The translations under genes were made by a program, and so were the position numbers. From assembly GCA_008330645.1 (NCBI GenBank), contig VLTN01000064.1, positions 1 through 64,000 on the forward strand: DNA of 64,000 nt, read 5' to 3'. The notes beneath the pieces were generated by a model. The model saw only the letters and a list, made by a program, of their open reading frames with translations. It was not told the origin of the DNA and ran no database searches. Below are positions 54,850-64,000 of the stretch, piece by piece. Source of the stretch: Cafeteria roenbergensis (lineage: Eukaryota; Sar; Bigyra; Bicosoecida; Cafeteriaceae). Position 1 is the stretch's first letter. Each line of letters begins with the position of its first letter.

Positions 54850-56922
54850 ATGAAGTGCACGCTACTTATCCTGGCGGCCCTGGCGGCGTCGGTCGCGGCC
54901 GCTCGGGAGGACGACGCCGATTACCTCTCCGCGAAGCTCACGCCGCCTTGGGTCGACACTGTGAGTCCCGCGTCTTGGCCCACCCCGTGCCCCCAGCGAC
55001 TCGGCCCCGCTGCCCTGAGCTGCGGGTTGTGTGCGCCTGGACGCTGGCCATCCTTGTGCGCGCGGGGCTGCGTTCGCGGGGCGTGGGGGCCGGGCGGCGA
55101 TGGTTTGCCATTGTGTTTGTGGCTTGCCGCGCTCGCCGCTGCCCCGCGCCCCTGAGCGTGTGCGTCCCCCGCGGCCCCCGCCCGTTCTACACGCGCCACA
55201 CCGGGCCGAGTTGCGCGCACGGCAGTCAGCCAGCCGCCGCCGCTGCCCCGCCGCCATGCCGTGCCTGCTTGCAGCCGCGGCACTGCTCGCGAACACCGCT
55301 CACCGCGCTCCCCCCGCCTCCTCGGGCCTCGCCGCGCCGCGCAGACGGACTCACCGACCATCGAGCTGAAGGCTCCGCCCCAGCCCCCCAACCCGCCCCC
55401 GCCCCCCAAGGACGGCGCCATCTGGGGCACCTTCTACCCGGCGGCCCCGCCCCCGCCCCCGCCCCCCCCTCCGCCCATGCCCTTCCCCCTGGCGGCCGCG
55501 GCGGGCGGCGGGAAGGCCTCCGGAACCGAGACCACCGGCTCCACGGGCGCGCCCTCCTTCTTGCAGCTGCTGGCCGCAGATCTGGCGGCAAACCCGCTCA
55601 CCCGCCTGCCCCCCGGGAGCACCGACGGGTTCAACGCACACTTTGCGTCGGCGCAGGTGGACCCCGCCGCGGGCCGCTCGCTCATTCAGGCCCACGCAGC
55701 GTCGCTCGCCGCGGCAGCGTCGCTCGCGCCCCGCGCTGCGTCTGACAAGACCGCTGCCACGTCCGACGTCGACGGCTCTGCCGGATTGGTGGCGAGCCTC
55801 GCCGCAGAGGCCACGCTGGCCGCCGGCGAAGCCGCCGCTGCTGCCGTCGACAGAGCAATCACCTCCGCGTCGGCGGAGCGTCATCACCACATCGCCGCCG
55901 GGTCAGTGGCTGAGCCGTCGCGTCACGCCGCGCACGTCCCGATCGCGTCGCTCCTCCAGTCCTCAGCGGTTTCGCGTGCTGCGAGGCACGTCGCTCGGAA
56001 GCGCGCGGCGCAACGCAAGGCCGAGGCTGCTGCAACTGAGCAACTCGCGTCCCTCGGCAGAGCCGCCACGGCCCGCGCCACCCTCTCGCAAGCCATGGCT
56101 CTGCCGCGCTTCGCGTCAGCGGCCCTGTCCGCATACGGCTCTCGCCGGGCCGCCGCTGCCGCGGCGCTCCGCTCTGCCGCGCACTCGGCAGAGCTGGCGG
56201 CAGCTGGGGCCCTGCGCGGAGTTGGCGAGGGGGAGCTCCCGTCCGCAGTGGGGGTTGCTCCGCCGGAAGGATCCACCGCCGAAACCGCCAGGTTCGCCGG
56301 CACCACCGCCTCGAGAGTGCTGCAGCACGCTGGCCGGCTGCAGCGGTTTCGGGCGCAGTCCAGGGCAGGGGCGTCAGCTGACGCAGCAGCTGACGCGGCA
56401 GCAGGCTCCAAGACTGGCGCTCACGGCAAGGCCACGGCCGGCGCCTCAACTAAGGCTGGAACTATGGCTGGGTTCCTTCCCTATTTCGCCCACAACTACC
56501 ACTCGAACCCTATGGAGTACCCGTACAACCCCTTCTCGATGGTGTCACCCCACAACTACGGCCCGACCGGCTTCGGCGCCACCACGGCAGCAGGCCCGCT
56601 GTACGCAAACTTTGGATACTTCCCGCCGTCGTCACAGATCCTCAAGGGGACTGCGGGCCCGCTCGGGGACCCCGACCACCCCGGCCAGCTCAAGGCAGGC
56701 GCTGCGACCCCCGACGCCACCGACAACGGCGACCCCCTGGACAAGCCCCCCCCCACAGGCGCCTATAACCCCATGGCCCCCCCCTTCTTCCTCCGGGGCA
56801 CGGGCTGGCCCTTCCCCTACTACATGAACCCCAACACCGCGCCCCCGGCCCATCTCAACCCCATCAGCGCGGCTCACTACGCAGGACGAATGAGCAACGT
56901 GCCCGTGTGGCGCGACTGGTAG
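54850..56922 (+). CDS. Secreted Ala-rich protein with Tyr/Pro-rich C-terminal domain (two exons)
   Basis: Exon 1 (54850-54960) encodes MKCTLLILAALAASVAAARE, a clear signal peptide, and ends at a GTGAGT donor after PPWVDT. A 384-nt intron ends CAG at 55344. Exon 2 (55345-56922) continues in phase 0 with TDSPTIELKAPPQPP. The total is about 562 residues. A proline-rich region (several PPPPP runs, residues ~45-80) precedes a long Ala/Ser/Arg-rich helical middle (to ~430). A distinct C-terminal domain of about 150 residues is rich in Tyr, Asn, Pro and Phe (FLPYFAHNYHSNPMEYPYNP, later GYFPPSSQI and WPFPYYMNPN). I recognise no family. The signal peptide, absence of a membrane segment and aromatic/Pro-rich tail suggest an extracellular matrix, wall or lorica-type structural protein; that is inference. 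The middle region carries several GGCAGAGC words. Confidence 0.75.
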
Positions 56923-56990
56923 AGCCGCAACGGCGCGCAGCCCAGTGGCAGAGCCGGAGCCTGTGTCGCCGCAGGTGCTGCCGCTGCTGC

Positions 56991-57023
<33 letters not shown>

Positions 57024-57277
57024 TGCCAGCAGTGCGTGACGGTTTCGCCGGTTTCACCACGAATGATGAATGCTTTCACGCGCTGAGCTGACCCGGCCGT
57101 CGAACCATGCCATCGGCGCGCTATTGCGGCCGGGCGCCGATGACCAACACTCTCGTGACGAAGCGCGGGGCAACCCCGCCACAGCCACAGGCGCGTTGCG
57201 CAGCCGAGGCAGCCGCGCTCCGTCGCGTGCTTCACCCATCAAGCCTCCACCACGAGCACATCACAAGCCAGTCATCG
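56923..57277. other. Convergent intergenic region with CTG microsatellite
   Basis: The genes on either side end here in opposite directions, so it should hold two 3' ends. Its main feature is a (CTG)n-like tract at 56976-57027. No gene was seen. Confidence 0.6.
56976..57027. repeat. CTG/CAG microsatellite
   Basis: A run of CTG triplets interrupted by GTG, outside the coding sequence just downstream of the secreted-protein gene. Confidence 0.9.
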
Positions 57278-60200
57278 TCAGTACCCCGGAATTTCCTCTC
57301 CCCAAATGTCGCCGCCTCCCATGGCGGCAGCTCGTCGCTCCGCGTCTCTCACGACGGCGTCCACCAGCAACGGCGACGTCGACGGGTCGCGGTCGCGGTC
57401 GCTGCCGCCGTCGCCGCCTCGAGCGGTGTCATCGCCGCCGCCAGCGAGGGCATCGTCGCCTCCTCGACGGCCAGACCGGCTTGAGGGAGCGACGTCGTCC
57501 GAGGCTCCGGCTCTGCCAGATTGTTCGATCGCAAGCGGCCTGCCTCGAATCAGCGCAGAGGCGGCGGACGCCGAGGCAGCCTCCAGAAGGCCTAGCAAGT
57601 CTGCGCCGCCGCTGCCGCTGCCACTGCCGCTGCCACTGCCGCTGCCGCTGCCAGAGCCGCCGTTCGAAGCGTCAGCAACGGCGGCAGCCGAAGCTGCATC
57701 AGCACCTGCAACGGGCGCGGCTCTGCCGGCAGAGCCATGTCCAGCGCTCTGGGGCCCAAAGTCCACCGGCGCGGTTTCGCCTCGGCTCCCTGGGGTGTCA
57801 GACCCCGACAGCCTGCCGCCTGATGCCTGCCTGCTGGCCAGCTCTGCCGATGCCTGCTTCGCAGCCAGCTCTGCCTGACGTCTCCGCTCTGCCGAAGCCT
57901 CACTTCGCCGCCTGGCCTCGTCCTCGGCGGCTTGCAGGCAGCGGGCTGAGCAGAATCGCCGCGACGGCGCGTCGGCGTCACCCTCGGTCCGGGGCTGCAC
58001 CACCCCGGATGACTCGGAGGTGATTGTGAAGGTGCGCAGGCAGTGGAAGCAGCTGGCCTTGCCAATCACCACCCCATCACCGGCATCAGCACCACCTCCT
58101 GCACTGCGCGACGTCGCGCCGGCAGAGCTACTTTTACCGGCTCTGCCGGTGCCGAGTCGCCACTCCATCACCGCGGCCTCGAAGGCTGCGTGCTCTGCCG
58201 CCTCGCCCGGCGCCGCACCGCCGCTGGCGGCCGCACCGCCGCTGGCGGCCGCACCACCACTGGCGGCCGCACCACCACTGGCGGCCGCACCGCCGCTGGC
58301 TCCTGTGCCGCCGAACGGGTTCACCCAAGCGTCGCCCCCGGCAGAGCTCAGATCCGCGGCAGCGGCGGCTCTGCCGGACGCTGAGGAGGCCTTTGCTTTG
58401 ATGACGGTGCCGTCTGCTGGCGGTCCGGATCCCGTCGCCGGGCCATCATCGCCGCGTCGCCATGCCATCACTGCTTCGCGAAACGCTGCGTGCTCAGCCT
58501 CCTCGTCGATCGCGCCGGCCAGAGCGGCGCCACCGGCCGCTTGACGGGCGTCGGCGGCGTTGACAATCGTCGTCGGCTCTCTGGACGTGCCTGCCATCCG
58601 GCGCAACTGTTCCTCCGACGACGCCCGGAGACCATCACTCTCCGACCAGTGCGTGCGACGCCGGCCGCCGGCGCCGGGGCTGCGCGAGCCGGTTCCGGTG
58701 CCGGTGCCGGTGCCGGTGCCAACGCCGACGCCTCCTCCGCCAGCGCCGCCGCCAGCGCCAGCGCCAGCGCCAGTCGCGCCTGTGTCAGCTGGTGCAAATG
58801 AAACTGCAGCCGGCTGGCCGGGGCGACCACGCGCTGATGCCGCCGGTGACTGGCCGGTGACCGCCCCCTTCAGGGTGGCCACCCCTCGCAATAGGACCTT
58901 CCTATGGCCCAACGCCTTCACGCCCATGTAGTCTAGATCGTCCTGGCAGAGCTCCAAGAGCACTTCGCCCGTAACGGCATTTTCCTGGAACGTTCCTGAG
59001 TAACGCCCAAGCCCCAGCGTGGCCAGCCAGTCGCACACGGTGGCTTCATCCCACCGAGACACGTCTCGCACTTCGTCCATCACCGCCGAGTCAATGGCTT
59101 CGCGGTGCCTGGCAGAGCCGATGGGGTCAGCTGAGCCATCGTCTCCAACGGATCCGCCACCGACTGCTGCACCGTTCGACCGACCACCACTGGAGGTTGC
59201 AGATGCAGTTGAGGGATTTCCGCGCGCAGATGTTGGTGCCCCCGCGGCGCCCAGGCGGCGGCGGCGAGCCGAGCCGGGTCGCGCCTTGGCCAACGCACCG
59301 GCGGTGGAAGAGCCACCCGCGAAACCGCCGCTGCCACCATGTTTGCTACTGCCTCCAGCCGCTGGAAGGACAAGCCTTGGCCCCGACCCTCCAGATCCTG
59401 ACCGTGAAACCGCGGGGGGGTCCTCTCGGGGCCCCAGTGACGCCAGAGCTGCCGCCGTGGCTACGAGCGCACTCCGACTCTCGGCAGAGCCGCCAGATTC
59501 AATGGCAGAGCTGCTGCCATCGTCACGTCCCCTGGCAGAGCGCACGGCAGACTGGCGAACGGGCGGCGAGCCGCCGACTGGGCCGCCGACTGGGCCGCCG
59601 CTGCCGCCGCCGCTGCCGCTGCCGCTGCCGCTGCCGCCGTCCCCAGCGACCGATGACGGCGCCCGGAGTGATTGCTTGTTGATGGAGGCGCCTCCCACGC
59701 GCAGTGACCCCAGAGCGGTTTCGCCGTCTTGGGCCTGGCGACCCGATGCGGGGCCAAGCCGCGCCGGGCTGCCTCCCGCTGCTGATGTTCCCGTGACAGG
59801 TCCCCCAGCTGACAGGCCTCCCAGCTTGGATCCAGCCGCGACCATAGTTCTGGCCGGTTTCAGCGGAGCCTTTGCGCCGCGCGGTTTCGTGTGCCTTCCG
59901 GGCGGCGACGCCGCCTGAGGAAGGAAGGATCCCAGACTGGAGGGATCGGGTCGACGTCCCTTTGCGCTGCCCGTGCGTGACGACTCGGCCTCCGATCGCG
60001 CCGAAGTGGCTCTGCCTGGGGTTCCCGACGCAGAGCGGCCTCTGGGCACGGTCCCAGCGGTGCCAGGTGAGGGTGCGGCCGCCGCCCATATGACGCCGCC
60101 CGCTCTGCGCCGTTGCTCCTGCTGCGTTTGAATTCGCTGGCGCTCCTTGTCAGCGAGCTGTTGCGCCTCGGCGAGGCGGCGCTGCAGGTCCATGGCCTCG

Positions 60201-60565
60201 CGGGCCAGCTGCTCGGAGCGGCGACTGCAGGGGCGACGAGGGCGGGCCGGGGAGGGGGGGGGAAGGGGGGGGGGGGCAGTGCCATGGGACTGGCTGGCAG
60301 CGCCATTGGGCTGGCTGGCAGCGCCATTGGGCTGGCTGGCAGCGCCATTGCGGCGGTGTTCAGAGGCTTGGGACGGGTGCAGTGGCTGCGATGCTGTCGA
60401 CGGCAGCCGTGCAAGCGCGGCGTTGCGACGGGCATGCCGCGGTGCAGCGCGTTTCAAGGCGACGAGGAGTTCCGTCGTCGGCCGCCGCGGAGCGCCCACG
60501 CAAACATAGCAACGGCAGGCAACCTTTGCAAGCGGCGCCGTCGCCGCGCTGGGGGAGGCGTGCAT
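57278..60565 (-). CDS. SAM-domain protein with zinc-finger-like C part
   Basis: About 1,095 residues from ATG 60565; the frame is open further up but without an ATG. Start and possible 5' introns are uncertain. A predicted coiled coil lies near 120-160 (AREAMDLQRRLAEAQQLADK). Residues ~498-567 form a SAM domain (VSRWDEATVCDWLATLGLG, then DDLDYMGVKALGHRKVLLRG), which usually mediates protein oligomerisation or binding. Two copies of a short motif, EHAAFREAVMAWRRG (~688) and EHAAFEAAVMEWRLG (~790), follow. A Cys4 finger-like unit (~837-878) has SCFHCLRTF and RRFCSARCLQAAEDEARRR. The rest is Ser/Gly/Ala-rich and disordered, with (ASGGA)n repeats. Inference: a scaffold or adaptor; the target is unknown. 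The linkers carry many GGCAGAGC words while the SAM core has none. Confidence 0.75.
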   Translation of the reverse strand: MHASPSAATAPLAKVACRCYVCVGAPRRPTTELLVALKRAAPRHARRNAALARLPSTASQPLHPSQASEHRRNGAASQPNGAASQPNGAASQSHGTAPPPLPPPSPARPRRPCSRRSEQLAREAMDLQRRLAEAQQLADKERQRIQTQQEQRRRAGGVIWAAAAPSPGTAGTVPRGRSASGTPGRATSARSEAESSRTGSAKGRRPDPSSLGSFLPQAASPPGRHTKPRGAKAPLKPARTMVAAGSKLGGLSAGGPVTGTSAAGGSPARLGPASGRQAQDGETALGSLRVGGASINKQSLRAPSSVAGDGGSGSGSGSGGGSGGPVGGPVGGSPPVRQSAVRSARGRDDGSSSAIESGGSAESRSALVATAAALASLGPREDPPAVSRSGSGGSGPRLVLPAAGGSSKHGGSGGFAGGSSTAGALAKARPGSARRRRLGAAGAPTSARGNPSTASATSSGGRSNGAAVGGGSVGDDGSADPIGSARHREAIDSAVMDEVRDVSRWDEATVCDWLATLGLGRYSGTFQENAVTGEVLLELCQDDLDYMGVKALGHRKVLLRGVATLKGAVTGQSPAASARGRPGQPAAVSFAPADTGATGAGAGAGGGAGGGGVGVGTGTGTGTGTGSRSPGAGGRRRTHWSESDGLRASSEEQLRRMAGTSREPTTIVNAADARQAAGGAALAGAIDEEAEHAAFREAVMAWRRGDDGPATGSGPPADGTVIKAKASSASGRAAAAADLSSAGGDAWVNPFGGTGASGGAAASGGAAASGGAAASGGAAASGGAAPGEAAEHAAFEAAVMEWRLGTGRAGKSSSAGATSRSAGGGADAGDGVVIGKASCFHCLRTFTITSESSGVVQPRTEGDADAPSRRFCSARCLQAAEDEARRRSEASAERRRQAELAAKQASAELASRQASGGRLSGSDTPGSRGETAPVDFGPQSAGHGSAGRAAPVAGADAASAAAVADASNGGSGSGSGSGSGSGSGSGGADLLGLLEAASASAASALIRGRPLAIEQSGRAGASDDVAPSSRSGRRGGDDALAGGGDDTARGGDGGSDRDRDPSTSPLLVDAVVRDAERRAAAMGGGDIWGEEIPGY
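58213..58298. repeat. 18-bp minisatellite encoding ASGGAA repeats
   Basis: About five copies of a unit like GCACCGCCGCTGGCGGCC lie between the two EHAAF motifs of the SAM-domain protein gene. Confidence 0.9.
60290..60351. repeat. 21-bp minisatellite near the SAM gene 5' end
   Basis: Three copies of GGCTGGCTGGCAGCGCCATTG encode QPNGAAS on the minus strand. The repeat lies in the N-terminal part of the SAM-domain protein. Confidence 0.85.
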
Positions 60566-60925
60566 GGGCCGGGCTGCGCGCCCGCCAGCCGACGGCGCGA
60601 GGCGTTGCGGGCGCAGGAACACAGCTTCACCCGAGGGAGGGGAGGGGAAAGCAGGCTCGCGATAGACTCACGGCTTTTCGCTCATGCCTGGCCCGTGGCT
60701 GGCGTCGCGGGAACTCGCGCCGGGGCTGCGCCGCGCGCGGGAGGGTGGTGCGCCACCGGCGTTGTTGGCACGCGTGGAGTGGCTCTGCTGGCCCACACTC
60801 GGCCGGCGCGCGCCCCCGCGACCTCACGAGAGTCAGCACAGGGCACATCGTCCGGCGGCACCAAGCCAGATCGCCACCGGTGTTGGCAGCGGCCGATCCG
60901 GCGCCGACTCAGCACCCCTACAAGA
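60566..60925. promoter_or_regulatory. Divergent intergenic region, likely bidirectional promoter
   Basis: About 360 bp lie between the minus-strand SAM-protein start and the plus-strand HD-domain gene start. It probably holds both promoters; no defined motif was seen. Confidence 0.45.
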
Positions 60926-62848
60926 ATGCAAGATGCTGGCAGCGGAGCGAAGCCGGAACCTCGCAAGCCGCGCCGGTCGCCCGCTGTGCATGCTGCCCGG
61001 CGCGCTGTGGATTTCGCCACTGCTGCAGGCCGCCTGAAGCTGACGGTGCGGTCCGGCTGGGTTCAGCACGGCGTCCCGGGGGCTGAAAGCGTGGCTGACC
61101 ACAGCCACAGAGTTGCGCTTCTGGCCCTGGCTGGTGCTGCCGTGGAGGGCCTCGACGGCTCGCTCGCCGCCGCCATTGCCGTCGTGCACGACCTGGCAGA
61201 GGCGAGCGTGGGCGACATCACGCCGCGCGACGGCGTGCCCTCGGCCATGAAGGAGGAGCTGGAGCGAGACGCGCTGGACGGCATGTGCCTTCGGCTTGCA
61301 GACGGGGGCCCAGGCCTTGCAGAGGCGGCGGCGTCGGTGCGCGCTATGTGGGGCGCTTATGCCGCCGCCGCCAGCCCAGAGGCGCGACTGGTCAAGGACT
61401 GCGACAAGATCGAAATGTGTCTGCAGGCGCTCGAGTACGAGGTCGAGGTGAGCGCGTCCGGCTTGCGAGACCCGTCGGCCGAGCGATACAGCTGGGAAGG
61501 GGGGTGGCGGGGGGGAGTGCGCGTCACCCAGACCCGCTTCGCTCCCCCAGTCCTCTTGGATCGGGCGCTGTGTGCATCTCACTCCATCGCCCTCCTCAGC
61601 GCGCACTTGTTGCAGTGGCTGCGCGACCGAGAAACAACAATACACCGCGCACATATTGACCATCTGTACGCGCGCGTCTTTCGCACAGCTACTGCATCGC
61701 TGCCTCTTCTCCGCGGTCACATTCGCATCGCATTTTTGTGCTTTTATGTCTCCCCCTCGCTGCCCGCCCGCGCGCGCGCTCGCATCGGTGTTCAACCTCT
61801 TCGACCGCGTTGCCGCGCGAGGCCTTCGCAGGCTGATGAGCGGTGCTTGGACCAGTTCATAGACTGCGTGACTCCTGCCAGGCTCCACACCGCATTTGCC
61901 AAGGCGTGTCTTGCAGACATCGTGAGGCGGAGAGACGACCTGCTGCCGCCCCGTCTGCCCGGCGCAGGCCAAGACAGCGCCGCCCCCCGCGCCAAGGCGC
62001 CCCGCGCGCCGGACGACGCTTCCACTGACACCGAATCCGATGCCGACGAGGAGCCCCCCGGCTCGCAAACACGGGCCTCATCGACAGCGCGCCGCCGCCG
62101 CAGCAGCCGCCGCCGCCGCCTCCTCAATCACGGACAGGGGGCGGGCCCGACCGCAGCGAGTGCTGCGGTCGCGACAGAGACTGCGCGCCCCGCGCCCGTG
62201 CTTCCGGCCCGCCTGCACCTGCGTTCGGCAGAGAGCACCGCTAGCGAAGCCGCGTCGCTAATCGCCAGCACCGGCTTTGTCCCGGGGCTCGCGACGAAGC
62301 TGGGGCTGGCCCTCGCTCGTATAGCCGCTGACGACACCTCGCCCGCTGCCCTCGCGGTCGCCGCTCTGGACAACGGGAAACCGCGCGCGCTCGTTGCGCA
62401 GGCGCTGCGAGTGATGCGGCCGCTCGCCGGGAGCCGCCAGGGGGCCGGCGCGCCGAGGCTGCCCGCGAGCGTGGCAGGTGCCTTTGTCTCGCCGTTTGGG
62501 CGGGATCCTGCGGATCGCAGCGCCGAAATTCCCACCGGGCCGGACGCGCTGGGCATGCCCCAGAATTGCGGCGTTGGCCGCTGCACTGACGCCCAGCCGC
62601 GCCAGAGTGCAGCCCGTGGAACCGAAGGTGGTCGCGGTGGCGGCGCCCGTGGCGACTCGCCGAGCAGCGGCGGGTGCGCGCGATGGTGGCGGTTTTGCGG
62701 CCCGAGCGACGAGGCAGCGTGGGGCCAAGGGTTCGCGTCGGTAACGCTGCCCGTGCCGCTTCTCGCGCTGCTGCTCGTCGCTGCTGTCATGGTTGGGTCG
62801 GTGTTGGGCCCAGGGGGGGCTTTGAGGCTCGGGCTGCTGTCTGACTGA
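60926..62848 (+). CDS. HDDC2: HDDC2-like HD-domain phosphohydrolase with C-terminal extension and tail anchor (two exons)
   Basis: Exon 1 (60926-61447) holds almost the whole HD domain. It aligns well to the HDDC2/YfbR family: RLKLTVRSGWVQHGV, ESVADHSHR (His ~59), VVHDLAEASVGDITP (His-Asp ~88-89), LVKDCDKIEM (Asp ~160) and ALEYE. These residues form the metal site. Related enzymes are 5'-deoxynucleotidases acting on dNMPs; the substrate here is inferred. The exon ends GAG before GTGAGC; a 384-nt, relatively AT-rich intron follows. Exon 2 (61832-62848) starts in phase 0 with ADERCLDQFIDCVTP, which matches the family's last helix. The product is about 512 residues against about 200 for HDDC2. 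The extra part is disordered, with a helical patch (EAASLIASTGFVPGLATKLG), and ends in a single hydrophobic segment (LPVPLLALLLVAAVMVGSVL) some 15 residues from the C terminus. That suggests a tail-anchored membrane protein. Confidence 0.85.
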   Translation: MQDAGSGAKPEPRKPRRSPAVHAARRAVDFATAAGRLKLTVRSGWVQHGVPGAESVADHSHRVALLALAGAAVEGLDGSLAAAIAVVHDLAEASVGDITPRDGVPSAMKEELERDALDGMCLRLADGGPGLAEAAASVRAMWGAYAAAASPEARLVKDCDKIEMCLQALEYEVEVSASGLRDPSAERYSWEGGWRGGVRVTQTRFAPPVLLDRALCASHSIALLSAHLLQWLRDRETTIHRAHIDHLYARVFRTATASLPLLRGHIRIAFLCFYVSPSLPARARARIGVQPLRPRCRARPSQADERCLDQFIDCVTPARLHTAFAKACLADIVRRRDDLLPPRLPGAGQDSAAPRAKAPRAPDDASTDTESDADEEPPGSQTRASSTARRRRSSRRRRLLNHGQGAGPTAASAAVATETARPAPVLPARLHLRSAESTASEAASLIASTGFVPGLATKLGLALARIAADDTSPAALAVAALDNGKPRALVAQALRVMRPLAGSRQGAGAPRLPASVAGAFVSPFGRDPADRSAEIPTGPDALGMPQNCGVGRCTDAQPRQSAARGTEGGRGGGARGDSPSSGGCARWWRFCGPSDEAAWGQGFASVTLPVPLLALLLVAAVMVGSVLGPGGALRLGLLSD

Positions 62849-63164
62849 GTGGAGCAGGCCTGAGTGCACGCGCGTTGAGCCATCGAAGCGGCGCAACGTG
62901 AGTTGAACATTCGAGCGGGCGCCCTTCGTCCGCCCTGCGCTCACAACAGCCATGGGACAGGTCCGAGGGGGAAAGGGGAACACTCCGCCGGAGCCGATTT
63001 GCTGGAACTCGGCGCCAAGCAGAAGCACCGCGACCAGCCATTTGCGCGACAATGCCCTACCGCCTGCGGTTGGTTTCCGCGCCACGAGCCAAGGCAGAGC
63101 CGAATTCGCGCTGCACGAACCGAGCCCCGGCCGGGGCACCCCAAGCGCCCAGGCCTTGCGAGCC
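62849..63164. other. Intergenic upstream of the last gene
   Basis: About 316 bp between two plus-strand genes. No RNA gene or promoter motif was recognised. Confidence 0.4.
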
Positions 63165-64000
63165 ATGGACGGCGCCGAGCAGGGTGCAGCCACTGGGCAA
63201 GGCAGCTCTCGCCACCGCACGCGCGGCAAGCGCAGCAAGGCCGGCGGGCGGCACGATGACTACGACATCGACGACTTGGTCAAGTTCGCCAAGGGCGGCC
63301 GCCAGATCCTCGCAGCTGAGGAGCAGAAGCGCAGGGCGGCCGCCACCGTCGCCCACGAGACCGCCAAGGTAGCAACGCGCACCATGGGCCGGCGCGTGGC
63401 CCAAGCTCGGCTCCGACTCACTGGCACGGCGATGACGGCCGGAACGAGCCTCGCCGATACGCTCGGCGGCCTTGGCGCCCTCGAGGAGGCTTCAAGCCAC
63501 GCAGCTCCGGTGCAGGCGGATGAAGACTCTGGTGGGAACCCGCTCACGGGGGGAACGGTGGCAGCTGCGGCATCGGGGGCGGGCGTGCCGGCTGACGCAG
63601 CGCAGGCTCAAGAATCCGCAGCCGCAGCCGACGATGGCGCCGCTGCGCTGGCCGAAGCCGCCGCCGGTGCATCCCATGCGGATGACAGTGTCGCCAGCAC
63701 CAGTGCCGGCGCTGGTGCTGGTGCCGGAGCCGGTGCCGGTGCTGGTGCTGGTGCTGGTGCTGTTGCCGGTGCCGGTGCTGGTGCCGGTGCCGGTGCTGGT
63801 GCTGGTGCCGACGCCACCGACGCCACCGCCGCGGCAGACAGCGCTCTGTGGGAGCGCGCCAGTGCGTTCCTCCAGGCCATGCGTCGCCGCAGCCGCCCCG
63901 GGGCGTCGGCACCGGAGGTGGCGTCGGCGCCGCAGGCTGTGGTGCTGCTGCGAAGCGTATCAGCTCTCAGTCAGCGCCACCGCGAGCTGGCGGCGGCGGC
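63165..64000 (+). CDS. Unrecognised Ala/Gly-rich protein, 5' part only
   Basis: The frame opens at ATG 63165 and stays open to the window edge (278 codons). The first 90 residues look structured: a basic start (RHRTRGKRSKAGGRHDDYD), an acidic/hydrophobic patch (DIDDLVKFAKGGRQILAAEE) and helices (AEEQKRRAAATVAHETAKVA). Acidic Ala-rich sequence follows, then a pure Ala-Gly repeat at 63704-63810, then WERASAFLQAMRRRSR. No signal peptide, membrane segment or known domain is visible. The start is supported by the charged N terminus, but an intron upstream cannot be excluded. Confidence 0.5.
   Translation, partial: MDGAEQGAATGQGSSRHRTRGKRSKAGGRHDDYDIDDLVKFAKGGRQILAAEEQKRRAAATVAHETAKVATRTMGRRVAQARLRLTGTAMTAGTSLADTLGGLGALEEASSHAAPVQADEDSGGNPLTGGTVAAAASGAGVPADAAQAQESAAAADDGAAALAEAAAGASHADDSVASTSAGAGAGAGAGAGAGAGAGAVAGAGAGAGAGAGAGADATDATAAADSALWERASAFLQAMRRRSRPGASAPEVASAPQAVVLLRSVSALSQRHRELAAA
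63704..63810. repeat. GCTGGT/GCCGGT minisatellite encoding (Ala-Gly)n
   Basis: Hexamers GCTGGT and GCCGGT alternate irregularly for over 100 bp within the last gene. Their synonymous differences show the array is not brand new. Confidence 0.92.

Overview
The window is nuclear DNA of a very GC-rich unicellular eukaryote. Several genes carry spliceosomal introns with GTGAG[C/T] donors and CAG acceptors, the proteins are rich in alanine, serine, glycine and proline, and the gene types (hybrid histidine kinases beside CaMKK-like, SAM and HD-domain proteins) suit a free-living protist. A heterotrophic stramenopile or an alga is plausible; the lineage itself is inference. I saw no virus-like element, transposon, rRNA or tRNA.

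Layout. 1-7777 (-): a secreted repeat protein whose body is about 127 copies of a 57-bp unit; the signal peptide sits on a separate exon and the gene runs off the left edge. 8632-14067 (-): a large CaMKK-like Ser/Thr kinase with a likely myristoylated N terminus. 14621-17386 (-): an unrecognised low-complexity protein. 17817-19588 (-): GAPDH in three exons. 19994-23551 (-): an unrecognised helical protein. 23899-51416 (-): four tandem hybrid sensor histidine kinases. 51653-54292 (-): an unrecognised protein with two membrane segments. 54850-56922 (+): a secreted protein in two exons. 57278-60565 (-): a SAM-domain protein. 60926-62848 (+): an HDDC2-like HD-domain protein in two exons. 63165-64000 (+): the 5' part of another gene.

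The most interesting part is the histidine kinase cluster. The obvious long reading frames lack the beginning of each protein. In each of the four genes a short upstream frame (131-139 codons, two membrane segments, a glycosylatable loop) ends at a TGA that lies inside a GTGAG splice donor. It can be spliced in phase to a second exon of exactly 94 nt in all four genes, and then to the long third exon. The spliced proteins have about eight membrane segments, a phosphoacceptor (H-box) region, an ATPase region broken by long disordered inserts, and a C-terminal receiver domain. Catalytic blocks are nearly identical in DNA among the copies while the linkers are unalignable, and the shared blocks form a patchwork that suggests gene conversion.

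Two further patterns stand out. The 57-bp array is free of stops in all frames and carries several frame slips. The 8-mer GGCAGAGC (either strand) is strongly over-represented in the variable, disordered coding regions and absent from the conserved genes I checked.
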